Source of the DNA: Planctomycetaceae bacterium
Lineage (GTDB): Bacteria > Planctomycetota > Planctomycetia > Pirellulales > UBA1268
Length of the DNA stretch: 5,043 nucleotides
Direction of reading: 5' to 3'
Assembly (NCBI GenBank): GCA_947440895.1
Contig: CANETO010000191.1
Location: 1-5,043, forward strand
The notes under the pieces: generated by a model
The model's input: only the letters and a program-made list of their open reading frames with translations
Databases searched by the model: none
Told to the model about the DNA's origin: nothing
Shown: positions 1 through 5,043 of the stretch, piece after piece
Numbering within the stretch: position 1 is the first letter of the stretch
Layout: each line of letters begins with the position of its first letter
Program-made: the position numbers and the translations under genes

Positions 1-250
1 CCGCTGCCCGGTGGAAGGCTGCTTCCTGCTTGAGGTCCTCGGCCGCCTGCGGATCGCGATCCAACCGCTCCAGTACCCAGAGCGCGACGTCCGGCATCTG
101 CCGCTCCTCGAGGCTCTCGAGAAGACGGGCCGTGGAGATGTCCCAGGTCCTCCGTGGCAACGGATCGGCCGCGACGGCCCGGCGACCGGTATTTCCGCCA
201 CACACGAGAACGCCTGCCAGCAGAACACCCACCAGCAAACCGCGGTCCAT
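1..250 (-). CDS. N-terminal part of an exported protein, probable TPR/helical-repeat protein (cut by window edge)
   Basis: This is a partial gene; the 83 N-terminal residues are visible and the rest lies beyond the left edge. The start chosen is the ATG at 250-248, because it puts a classical signal peptide at the very N-terminus: M-D-R, then a hydrophobic run (GLLVGVLLAGVLVCGG, residues 4-19), then an A-V-A cleavage-like motif at 25-27 followed by A-D-P. No strong Shine-Dalgarno precedes it. An in-frame ATG at 307-305 would add 19 residues ahead of the signal peptide and is less likely. The mature part is charged and helical (W-D-I-S-T-A-R-L-L-E-S-L-E-E-R, then V-A-L-W-V-L-E-R-L-D-R-D-P). 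This resembles the opening of the large exported TPR proteins common in planctomycetes. That resemblance is inference; the catalytic or binding role is unknown. It lies 234 bases downstream of serA on the same strand and may have its own promoter. Confidence 0.72.
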   Translation of the reverse strand, partial: MDRGLLVGVLLAGVLVCGGNTGRRAVAADPLPRRTWDISTARLLESLEERQMPDVALWVLERLDRDPQAAEDLKQEAAFHRAA

Positions 251-484
251 GCTCGGCGTGGAGACGCACCAACGGTGACCGCATCGCGGCGCGACAGCAG
301 CATTCATGAGAGAGGTTCCCACGCGGCCAGCACACCCACCCCTGAGAAGGGTGCCTCTGCCCATGATTGTGAACCCCCGCCGGCATTCTGTGAAGGTGGT
401 CGCGGATTCCAACACCCACCCGCTCGAAATCGACCGCCGCATCACCAGACCATCAGCACGAGACCGGTGCCGGATGACCGCGAG
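251..484. other. Intergenic region between serA and the downstream exported-protein gene
   Basis: No gene is supported in these 234 bases. Read on the minus strand, the serA frame stays open after the TAG at 487-485 all the way into the next gene, with in-frame ATGs near 442, 364 and 307. The residues it would encode are Arg/Gly/Cys-rich and do not look like a conserved domain. There is no stem followed by a T-run, so no intrinsic terminator is visible for serA. A short hairpin at 337-353 is the only structure that stands out. Confidence 0.6.
337..353 (-). repeat. Short hairpin in the gap upstream of the exported-protein gene
   Basis: On the minus strand CACCCTT and AGGGGTG face each other across a 3-base CTC loop, giving a 7-bp stem that includes one G-T wobble. 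It lies about 90 bases upstream of the favoured start codon at 250. It is not followed by a T-run, so it is not an intrinsic terminator. It may be a 5' leader structure or simple chance in GC-rich DNA. Confidence 0.25.
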
Positions 485-2152
485 CTATTTTCCGGTCGGC
501 ACCGGCGAGCGACGGCCCGCTGCCGCGGAGGCAGCCAACCAGAACGGGAGTTGCCCCGCAGGAGGCAGTTTCACCACGCGGGCCGACCGCACCCCCGGAC
601 ACGCCAGAACGGCCGCCACCGCCTCGGGCGAGGGCTCCTGATCCAGGTTGAGCACGCCGATGGCGTCGCCTCCCGGTGCCGAGCGACCGACGGTCATCTG
701 GGCGATGTTCACACCCATACCTCCAAACGCATTGCCGACGCGTCCGATGATGCCCGGCACGTCCTGGTGGGTGAAGACCAGCAGAACCCCGTCGAGATAG
801 GCCTCCAGGCGATGTCCCTCCAACTGGACGAGACGCGGCATCGAGTGGCCAAACAGCGTGCCCGCGGCCCGGTGGACGCGGTCGCCAGAAACCAGGTCCA
901 CGGCCACGACCGAACTGAACGCCCCGGGATCGGTCCGGCTCTGCTCCACCAGTTCGATGCCCCGGTCACGCAGCAGCACCTCGGAGTTGACGATGTTGAC
1001 GTCCTCGAGCGCCGATTCAAGCAACCCGGCCGCAAAGGCAGCGGTCACCAACCGCGTATTCCGCGAAGCGATCTCACCGCGATAGGCAATCGAACAGGAC
1101 CGTGGCGGCCCCTCCTCGAGTTGGGCCAGCAGCACGCCGAGACGCCAGGCAAGGTCCAGAAATCCTCGCACCCCCTCCAGCGACGCCGGATCGATGGGAC
1201 TGGAATTGACCGAATGGCGGATCGCGCCGGTAGAGAGAAAGTCGACGAGCAGACCGACACCTTCAACGGCCACCTGAGACTGCGCCTCTTCGGTGCTGGC
1301 GCCCAGATGGGGCGTGACGAGCACTCCCGGCATGCTGAAGAGCGGACTGTCGGTGCAGGGCTCCTGCTCGAAAACGTCGAGGGCCACACCGCCGATCACG
1401 CCGCTCTTGAGGCCCTCCACGAGCGCCTTCTCGTCATAGATGCCACCGCGGGCGCAGTTCACCAGCCGCACGCCCGGTTTCAGCATGGCCAATTCGTCCA
1501 TGCCGACCAAATGCTTTGTGTCGCTGGTCAGGGGCGTATGCACGGTGAGATAGTCGACCTGCGGCAGCATGCCCCGCACCGTCTCCACCAGTTCGATGCC
1601 CATCTCAGCAGCGCGTTCCGCCGACAGAAACGGGTCGAAGCCGAGCACCCGCATGTCGAACGCCTGGGCCCGCTTGGCCACCGCCTGCCCGATCCGGCCG
1701 AGCCCGACGATGCCCAGCGTCTTCCCGGCCAACTGGACGCCCATGAACTTATTGCGTTCCCAACGCTGGGCGCGGAGGCTCGCGTCGGCGGCGGCGACGT
1801 TGCGGGACAGTGCCAGAATCAGAGCGAACGTGTGCTCCGCCGTACTGACGGTGTTGCCAGCGGGCGTGTTCATCACCACGATCCCCTGCCGGGTCGCCGC
1901 ATCCTTGTCGATGTTGTCGGTGCCGACACCCGCCCGCACGATCGCCTTGAGACGATGATTGCCGGCGAGCGAATCGGCGGTGATCTTCACGCCACTGCGG
2001 CAGATCGCCCCGTCATGGCGGGCCAGAGCCTCACGCAACGCCGGACCCGAGAGCCCAGTCACGACCTCATAGGTGATACCGACCTGGGCAGCTGCATCGA
2101 GGAGCGCGAGGCCATCAGGGCTGAGCGTGTCGAGCACGATGATCGAGGGCAT
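485..2152 (-). CDS. serA: D-3-phosphoglycerate dehydrogenase, long form with ACT domain
   Basis: The enzyme catalyses the first step of the phosphorylated serine pathway: NAD-dependent oxidation of 3-phosphoglycerate to 3-phosphohydroxypyruvate in the cytoplasm. The protein has 555 residues. The N-terminal substrate-binding part includes R-A-G-V-G-T-D-N-I-D (73-82). The Rossmann motif G-L-G-R-I-G is at 150-155. The catalytic triad expected for the family is present: Arg235 in N-C-A-R-G-G, Glu264 in F-E-Q-E-P and His282 in P-H-L-G-A-S-T, with 29- and 18-residue spacings that fit the long-type enzymes. An intervening regulatory (ASB-like) domain covers about 325-445, and an ACT domain follows from about 452 to 528 (T-H-Q-D-V-P-G-I-I-G-R-V-G), suggesting feedback control by serine. 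A tail of about 25 residues, rich in Ala and Pro, follows the ACT domain. The start is the ATG at 2152-2150 (M-P-S-I-I-V-L-D), matching the usual family N-terminus; a GTG at 2191 would add 13 unconserved residues. It lies 45 bases after serC. Confidence 0.97.
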   Translation of the reverse strand: MPSIIVLDTLSPDGLALLDAAAQVGITYEVVTGLSGPALREALARHDGAICRSGVKITADSLAGNHRLKAIVRAGVGTDNIDKDAATRQGIVVMNTPAGNTVSTAEHTFALILALSRNVAAADASLRAQRWERNKFMGVQLAGKTLGIVGLGRIGQAVAKRAQAFDMRVLGFDPFLSAERAAEMGIELVETVRGMLPQVDYLTVHTPLTSDTKHLVGMDELAMLKPGVRLVNCARGGIYDEKALVEGLKSGVIGGVALDVFEQEPCTDSPLFSMPGVLVTPHLGASTEEAQSQVAVEGVGLLVDFLSTGAIRHSVNSSPIDPASLEGVRGFLDLAWRLGVLLAQLEEGPPRSCSIAYRGEIASRNTRLVTAAFAAGLLESALEDVNIVNSEVLLRDRGIELVEQSRTDPGAFSSVVAVDLVSGDRVHRAAGTLFGHSMPRLVQLEGHRLEAYLDGVLLVFTHQDVPGIIGRVGNAFGGMGVNIAQMTVGRSAPGGDAIGVLNLDQEPSPEAVAAVLACPGVRSARVVKLPPAGQLPFWLAASAAAGRRSPVPTGK

Positions 2153-2197
2153 GAATGAGGGTTTCCGTAAAGGAAATGGATGACGTTCCACCGACCG

Positions 2198-3334
2198 CTA
2201 GCCACGCTGCTGCCGTTGGAACTCCAGCATAGTGTCCCGTAGCGATTCGACACCGGCCAACGGCATCGCGTTGTAGATACTCGCGCGGATGCCGCCCACG
2301 GAGCGGTGCCCCTTGAGGTCGATGAGTTGCCGCTCCGCGGCCACCTTGATGAAGGCCTTCTCAAGCGTCTCATCGGGTAGGCGGAAGGTGACATTCATGT
2401 CGGAACGACACTCGGGACGGGCATGGCCCGCATAGAAGCCTCCGGATGCGTCGAGCACGTCGTAGAGCAGTTTCGACTTGGCGGCGTTGTGGCGGTTCAT
2501 GGCCGCCAGGCCGCCGATGCTGTCACGCAGCCATTGGCAGACCAGCCCCAACACGTAGACCGCGAAGACCGGCGGCGTGTTTGGACGCGAACCGTTCTTT
2601 GCATAGGTGCGGTAGTCGAGCATCGTGGGCAGGTCGTCGCGGGACCGCTCGAGCAGGTCCTTGCGAAGAATGACGACGGTCACACCGGCGATCCCGGCGT
2701 TCTTCTGGGCGCAGGCATAGATCAGCCCGTGTTTCGCCACGTCGATCGGCCGCGAGAGGAAGTCACTGGAACAGTCGCAGACGAGCGGGGCCGCACCAGC
2801 ATCGGGATCGTGCTTCCACTGCACGCCCTGAATCGTCTCGTTGCTCGTGACGTGCACATATTCCGGACGGTCCGAAAGCCGAATCTCTCCGGCGGTCGGT
2901 AGCCGGTCGAATCCCGTGCCGGCACCGTCCCACGCCACGTGCACCTTGCCCTCGCGCCGCGCTTCCTTGGCGCCGGTCTGGCCCCATGTGCCGGTCTGAA
3001 TGTAGTCGGCAGCACCCTCCCGGCCGCGCAGGAGGTTCATCGGCACCATCGAAAACTGGAGGCTCGCGCCGCCCTGCATGAGCAGCACCTCGTAGTCATC
3101 GCCGATGCCAAGCAGGTGCCGCAGCGACTGGAGCGTGTTCTCGAGAATCTGGTCAAAGGCCGGACTGCGGTGGCTGATCTCCAAGACAGAGATGCCCACG
3201 CCTGGCAGAGCGAGCATTTCATCCCGCGCCCGCTCCAGAACCTCCAGCGGCAACACCGCGGGGCCTGGCGAAAAGTTGTAGACACGGTCTGTCGCCGACC
3301 CGACTCTACGGTCCGTCACTGGCTCGTTCTCCAT
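2198..3334 (-). CDS. serC: Phosphoserine aminotransferase (PLP-dependent, class V fold)
   Basis: The enzyme converts 3-phosphohydroxypyruvate and glutamate to O-phosphoserine and 2-oxoglutarate, the second step of serine synthesis; the family often also acts in pyridoxal phosphate synthesis. The protein has 378 residues, close to the usual 360-370. The family N-terminus Y-N-F-S-P-G-P-A-V-L-P begins at residue 19. I-S-H-R-S-P-A-F (53-60) supplies substrate-binding His/Arg, and G-G-A-S-L-Q-F (88-94) is the cofactor phosphate loop. Trp117 in T-W-G should stack on the PLP ring, Asp187 in C-D-C-S-S should bind the ring nitrogen, and Lys211 in A-Q-K-N is the Schiff-base lysine, 24 residues after Asp187 as in E. 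coli SerC. K-G-H-R-S-V-G-G-I-R (341-350) is the conserved C-terminal block. The start is uncertain: ATG at 3334 is used here, but GTG at 3319, with GGAG nine bases ahead, is a good alternative giving 373 residues. A still longer frame from GTG 3433 adds unconserved sequence. serA follows 45 bases downstream. Confidence 0.96.
   Translation of the reverse strand: MENEPVTDRRVGSATDRVYNFSPGPAVLPLEVLERARDEMLALPGVGISVLEISHRSPAFDQILENTLQSLRHLLGIGDDYEVLLMQGGASLQFSMVPMNLLRGREGAADYIQTGTWGQTGAKEARREGKVHVAWDGAGTGFDRLPTAGEIRLSDRPEYVHVTSNETIQGVQWKHDPDAGAAPLVCDCSSDFLSRPIDVAKHGLIYACAQKNAGIAGVTVVILRKDLLERSRDDLPTMLDYRTYAKNGSRPNTPPVFAVYVLGLVCQWLRDSIGGLAAMNRHNAAKSKLLYDVLDASGGFYAGHARPECRSDMNVTFRLPDETLEKAFIKVAAERQLIDLKGHRSVGGIRASIYNAMPLAGVESLRDTMLEFQRQQRG
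3329..3332 (-). promoter_or_regulatory. Shine-Dalgarno-like GGAG that could support the alternative GTG start of serC
   Basis: GGAG lies nine bases before the GTG at 3319-3317 and overlaps the upstream ATG codon at 3334-3332. It favours the shorter SerC (M-T-D-R-R at the N-terminus). The ATG itself has only a weak AGG five bases ahead. The sequence alone does not settle which start is used. Confidence 0.35.
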
Positions 3335-3490
3335 CCCGGCCTGCCCGCACCTCTCACTGTCTGCGCCCGCTGGCCTGGACGGCTGAAATGACAGTCCATG
3401 CCCCGGCGGCCGAAAGTGCACGAGGGTCGGCACCTTGGGCCGGAAAGCCGGGTAGCCGAGAAGGCAGGATAGAAGCCGCCCGGGCCATGG
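3335..3490. other. Intergenic region between the TPR lipoprotein gene and serC
   Basis: These 156 bases carry no supported gene. The serC frame is open back to a GTG at 3433, but the residues it would add (Pro/Gly/His-rich) are not part of the SerC family. A 4-bp CCGG/CCGG stem with a CTTT loop is visible on the minus strand, without a T-run. I see no convincing terminator or promoter, so read-through from the TPR gene into serC is possible. Confidence 0.5.
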
Positions 3491-4282
3491 TCAACGGGAC
3501 ACATTTCCCGGCGGCGTGGGGACGGCGTAGACCGCGGGTGAGAGTGGCATCGCGGCCGCGGGCATCGCCGCCAGCCGAGACTCTCCGGCCTGGGCAGCCG
3601 AGAGCGTTGCCGCCCGCGCTGCCACCGTCGGCTGCTTCGGATCAATGGCGAGGGCGCGGGTGTAGTTCGAGAGCGCCTGCGACGGCTGCCCCTCCGACTC
3701 CCGAATCTGCCCGAGCGCCACCAGGGCCCGCGGGTTGTTGGGATCGATTGCCAGGCTGTCGATGAGATGGTTTTCGGCTTCGCGGAGGTCGCCATGCTCC
3801 TGGCAAAGGCGGGCCATTTCGATCTGAGGATGCGGATTGCCAGGCTGCCGTTGCGCCCACTGCTCAAGCTGTGTCATCGCCTCATCGCGACGGTTCTCCT
3901 CGACCAGCAGGACGGCCAGCCCGCGCTGGCAGGCCTCGTGGTTCGGATTACGGGCCAGACAGAGATGGTAATACTGCTCGGCCGTCTGAAGATCCGCGGG
4001 GCGGCCAAACAGCTTGGCCTGCTGATGATAGGTGGCCCCGAGGTTGTAAAAACAGTCTGCGTTGCCCGGCTGCCTGGACAGCGCCTGCTGGAAGTGATTC
4101 ACAGCCCCCAGGTAATTTCCCTGCTGATAGAGCTGTACCCCGGCCGCATTATCGCTCCGCGCGATCCCGCCACAGCCGCAGACAGCAAGGCAGGCGAGAG
4201 CGAGCCACAGCCGCCTGCAAGCAAGGGCGGTCGCCCTGCCGGGACTGGACGTGCTGGTGATGCGGTGGTCAAGCGTGGGCAT
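3491..4282 (-). CDS. Tetratricopeptide-repeat protein, probable lipoprotein
   Basis: The protein has 263 residues and is probably membrane-anchored on the outer face of the cytoplasmic membrane or in the outer membrane, acting as a protein-interaction scaffold. It has no enzymatic motif. The start is the ATG at 4282-4280, fixed by GGAGG six bases upstream; a longer frame from 4330 adds only 16 Arg-rich residues. Residues 20-37 form a lipoprotein-like signal: A-C-R-R, a hydrophobic stretch L-W-L-A-L-A-C-L-A-V, then C-G-C-G-G. Either Cys37 (V-C-G-C) or Cys35 (L-A-V-C) could be lipidated; neither is a textbook lipobox. About five TPR units follow at roughly 44-77, 78-114, 115-149, 150-183 and 184-217, several closing with a P-G-N, P-N-N or P-K-Q turn. 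The second carries a short insertion (F-G-R-P-A-D). The last 46 residues are an Ala/Pro-rich tail. It sits 156 bases ahead of serC. Similar TPR lipoproteins occur in planctomycetes, but no role is known to me. Confidence 0.88.
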   Translation of the reverse strand: MPTLDHRITSTSSPGRATALACRRLWLALACLAVCGCGGIARSDNAAGVQLYQQGNYLGAVNHFQQALSRQPGNADCFYNLGATYHQQAKLFGRPADLQTAEQYYHLCLARNPNHEACQRGLAVLLVEENRRDEAMTQLEQWAQRQPGNPHPQIEMARLCQEHGDLREAENHLIDSLAIDPNNPRALVALGQIRESEGQPSQALSNYTRALAIDPKQPTVAARAATLSAAQAGESRLAAMPAAAMPLSPAVYAVPTPPGNVSR

Positions 4283-4288
4283 GTTCGC

Positions 4289-4293
4289 CCTCC
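4289..4293 (-). promoter_or_regulatory. Strong ribosome binding site of the TPR lipoprotein gene
   Basis: GGAGG on the minus strand, followed by a six-base spacer (GCGAAC) and ATG. It is the best Shine-Dalgarno match in the window and is the reason for choosing the start at 4282 instead of 4330. Confidence 0.75.
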
Positions 4294-4341
4294 GAGCCCG
4301 TCGGCCCAACCGGGCGATCCGGCGGAGCAAGGACGGGATGG

Positions 4342-4352
4342 ACGGTCACCGT
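4342..4352. repeat. Perfect 11-bp inverted repeat upstream of the TPR lipoprotein gene
   Basis: ACGGT and ACCGT flank a single central base, about 60 bases ahead of the TPR gene start in the 107-base gap after the small-protein gene. Its position would fit an operator. One short palindrome in GC-rich DNA is weak evidence, and no promoter is visible around it. Confidence 0.25.
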
Positions 4353-4389
4353 AGCCGCCGCCCAACACCACAACAACCCCAGCAGATGC

Positions 4390-4644
4390 TCAGGCCCTGG
4401 CTTCACGGACGTAGCCCAGCGAACGAACGACTTCGAGCAGTTCGCTGCAGGTCGGAAAGGGCCGGCAAGTGCGGCGTTTGTACGCCTCAACTGCCTGCAT
4501 GAATTCCAGTTCCTCCGGCTGATACTCACGTTCACAGGTCGTCGGATCGATCTGCCTACGCCGTTGGCTGGCATGCCCCACGGCGGAGGCGGCGGCGGCA
4601 CGGCGGCTGGAGCGGGGGGCCTTCGGCAGGGCAGAGGCGGTCAT
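4390..4644 (-). CDS. Small conserved hypothetical protein, planctomycete-type
   Basis: The protein has 84 residues and is probably cytoplasmic; there is no signal peptide or membrane segment. The start is the ATG at 4644-4642, with AAGGA nine bases upstream. The frame is open back to 4851, but those residues precede the ribosome binding site. Residues 1-30 are a basic Ala/Arg/Ser-rich and probably disordered tail (A-P-R-S-S-R-R-A-A-A-A). The compact core runs from about 30 to 78: R-Q-I-D-P-T-T-C-E (30-38), an acidic-amphipathic helix (P-E-E-L-E-F-M-Q-A-V-E-A-Y-K-R, 43-57), then R-P-F-P-T-C-S-E-L-L-E-V-V-R-S-L-G-Y (61-78). The second half looks like a helix-turn-helix-sized segment. I recall similar short proteins with D-P-T-T-C-E and F-P-T-W-S-E-V-L motifs in many planctomycetes, none with a known function. 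Cys60 and Cys66 occupy places where I remember Gly and Trp. The basic tail could suggest nucleic-acid binding, but that is speculation. Confidence 0.85.
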   Translation of the reverse strand: MTASALPKAPRSSRRAAAASAVGHASQRRRQIDPTTCEREYQPEELEFMQAVEAYKRRTCRPFPTCSELLEVVRSLGYVREARA

Positions 4645-4653
4645 CGGGCATAT

Positions 4654-4658
4654 TCCTT
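4654..4658 (-). promoter_or_regulatory. Ribosome binding site of the small conserved protein gene
   Basis: AAGGA on the minus strand, nine bases before the ATG at 4644. It decides the start of the 84-residue protein over upstream in-frame ATG or GTG codons such as the ATG at 4716. Confidence 0.55.
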
Positions 4659-4808
4659 GGCTGCGGGTGGGGGAAGGTTTGCCTGTCTGGCAAGCTCTCA
4701 CGCAAGTATGCGCCATAACGGCTGCGGGCAATCCGCCGATCAGGAAAAATAGAGGGGCGGGGCAGGCGGCGCAACCCACAGAACCGGCCGAAAGGACACA
4801 CCGCCAGT

Positions 4809-4824
4809 TCACGCAGATGCGTGA
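4809..4824. repeat. Perfect inverted repeat with 7-bp arms
   Basis: TCACGCA and TGCGTGA are separated by two bases. This is the longest perfect dyad I found in the non-coding parts of the window. It lies about 165 bases upstream of the small-protein start and about 70 bases after the stop of the preceding gene. TCACGCA recurs at 4698-4704, followed four bases later by a degraded partner TGCGCCA. It could be a regulator binding site. However, the same 7-mer also occurs inside serA and serC, so chance is not excluded. Confidence 0.35.
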
Positions 4825-4894
4825 CAGCGGCGGCGGACGCGGCGATGGCACCGCCCAAAGCTGTATGGGCTGTTCAACTCCCGCCGAACCCGCA

Positions 4895-5043
4895 CTACCG
4901 TTTGCCGAAAAACTTCTTCAGCGCATCGGCAGCGGCATCCTTCGAATTCCCGGCCTTTTGCACGCGGGACTCGACAGGTATCCCGCCAGGGTTCGTTCGG
5001 GCCGCGATCAGGGCTTCGATGGCGGAAACAGAGGATGAAGAAG
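4895..5043 (-). CDS. C-terminal end of an unrecognised protein (cut by window edge)
   Basis: The last 48 residues and a TAG stop (4897-4895) of a minus-strand gene that begins beyond the right edge. The frame is chosen because it gives a plausible protein end: a Ser-rich lead, the helix A-I-E-A-L-I-A-A-R, a linker with N-P-G-G-I-P, and a basic helix A-A-A-D-A-L-K-K-F-F-G-K-R at the terminus. No family motif is recognisable in so short a piece. The amphipathic Lys-rich end is seen in many unrelated proteins, so no function is proposed. A 250-base gap separates it from the next gene. Confidence 0.6.
   Translation of the reverse strand, partial: SSSSVSAIEALIAARTNPGGIPVESRVQKAGNSKDAAADALKKFFGKR

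Larger units (their letters stand above)
4645..4894. other. Intergenic region upstream of the small conserved protein gene
   Basis: These 250 bases hold no supported gene and probably contain the promoter for the minus-strand genes. Directly visible are a 7-bp-arm inverted repeat at 4809-4824, a GCCCA/TGGGC repeat with an 8-base loop at 4853-4870 just after the upstream stop codon, and TTGCC/GGCAA around five bases at 4679-4693, about 35 bases before the start codon. There is a short T-run on the minus strand near 4746-4750, but it lacks a clear stem in front of it. No consensus promoter is convincing. Confidence 0.5.

Noticed and set aside
11..2158. A 2.1-kb open frame on the plus strand covering nearly all of serA
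   Set aside because: The minus strand here encodes an unmistakable SerA with all catalytic motifs. Long antisense frames are common opposite GC-rich genes. The plus-strand product is rich in Arg, His, Gly and Gln with no recognisable domain.
2423..4354. Several plus-strand open frames opposite serC and the TPR gene
   Set aside because: They are antisense to well-supported minus-strand genes, and their products lack motifs, signal peptides or convincing ribosome binding sites.
4705..4731. Possible sigma-70-like promoter on the minus strand (TTGCCC, 15 bases, CATACT)
   Set aside because: Each box matches only four of six consensus bases and the spacer is two bases short. Such matches are expected by chance.
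4740..4770. Possible intrinsic terminator on the minus strand, a T-run after a GC-rich stretch
   Set aside because: The GC-rich stretch is nearly all C on one strand and cannot form a stable stem, and the T-run is only five bases.
4645..4851. N-terminal extension of the small conserved protein back to 4851
   Set aside because: The extension has no resemblance to the family core, and AAGGA is correctly spaced before the ATG at 4644.
4853..4870. GCCCA/TGGGC hairpin just after the stop of the right-edge gene as a terminator
   Set aside because: The stem is only 5 bp with an 8-base loop, and no T-run follows it. It is kept only as a note in the description of the intergenic region.
1..5043. Search for tRNA or rRNA genes, CRISPR arrays, insertion sequences, defence genes or a riboswitch upstream of the serine genes
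   Set aside because: No regularly spaced repeats, transposase-like frame, cloverleaf or known riboswitch core was visible by eye. All substantial reading frames are accounted for by housekeeping-type or TPR genes.

Overview
The window looks like an ordinary chromosomal stretch from a GC-rich bacterium, most likely a member of the Planctomycetota (Pirellulales-like). The evidence for this is the set of lineage-typical proteins around a serine-biosynthesis pair: a small protein with a D-P-T-T-C-E and P-F-P-T block, and a tetratricopeptide-repeat (TPR) lipoprotein. The assignment rests on remembered family resemblance, not on a search. Every gene I can support lies on the minus strand, so transcription runs from right to left.

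Layout in transcription order. (1) 5043-4895: the last 48 codons of an unrecognised protein that enters from the right edge. (2) 4894-4645: a 250-base non-coding gap with a few small inverted repeats. (3) 4644-4390: an 84-residue conserved hypothetical protein with a good ribosome binding site. (4) 4282-3491: a 263-residue probable lipoprotein with about five TPR units and a very clear Shine-Dalgarno sequence. (5) 3334-2198: phosphoserine aminotransferase, SerC. (6) 2152-485: D-3-phosphoglycerate dehydrogenase, SerA, of the long type with an ACT domain. (7) 484-251: a 234-base gap whose reading frame happens to stay open after the serA stop. (8) 250-1: the N-terminal 83 codons of an exported protein, probably a large TPR or helical-repeat protein, cut by the left edge.

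Function. SerA oxidises 3-phosphoglycerate to 3-phosphohydroxypyruvate, and SerC transaminates that product to O-phosphoserine. The pair therefore provides the first two steps of the phosphorylated serine pathway. The third enzyme, phosphoserine phosphatase, is not in the window. The genes are only 45 bases apart and are probably co-transcribed. The TPR lipoprotein and the small protein share orientation with them, but gaps of 107 and 156 bases leave it open whether they belong to the same transcript.

I see no RNA gene, insertion sequence, CRISPR array, prophage or other sign of recent transfer. Long open frames exist on the plus strand, including one covering nearly all of serA, but they are mirror images of the real genes. 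I found no convincing undescribed system. The findings listed are modest.
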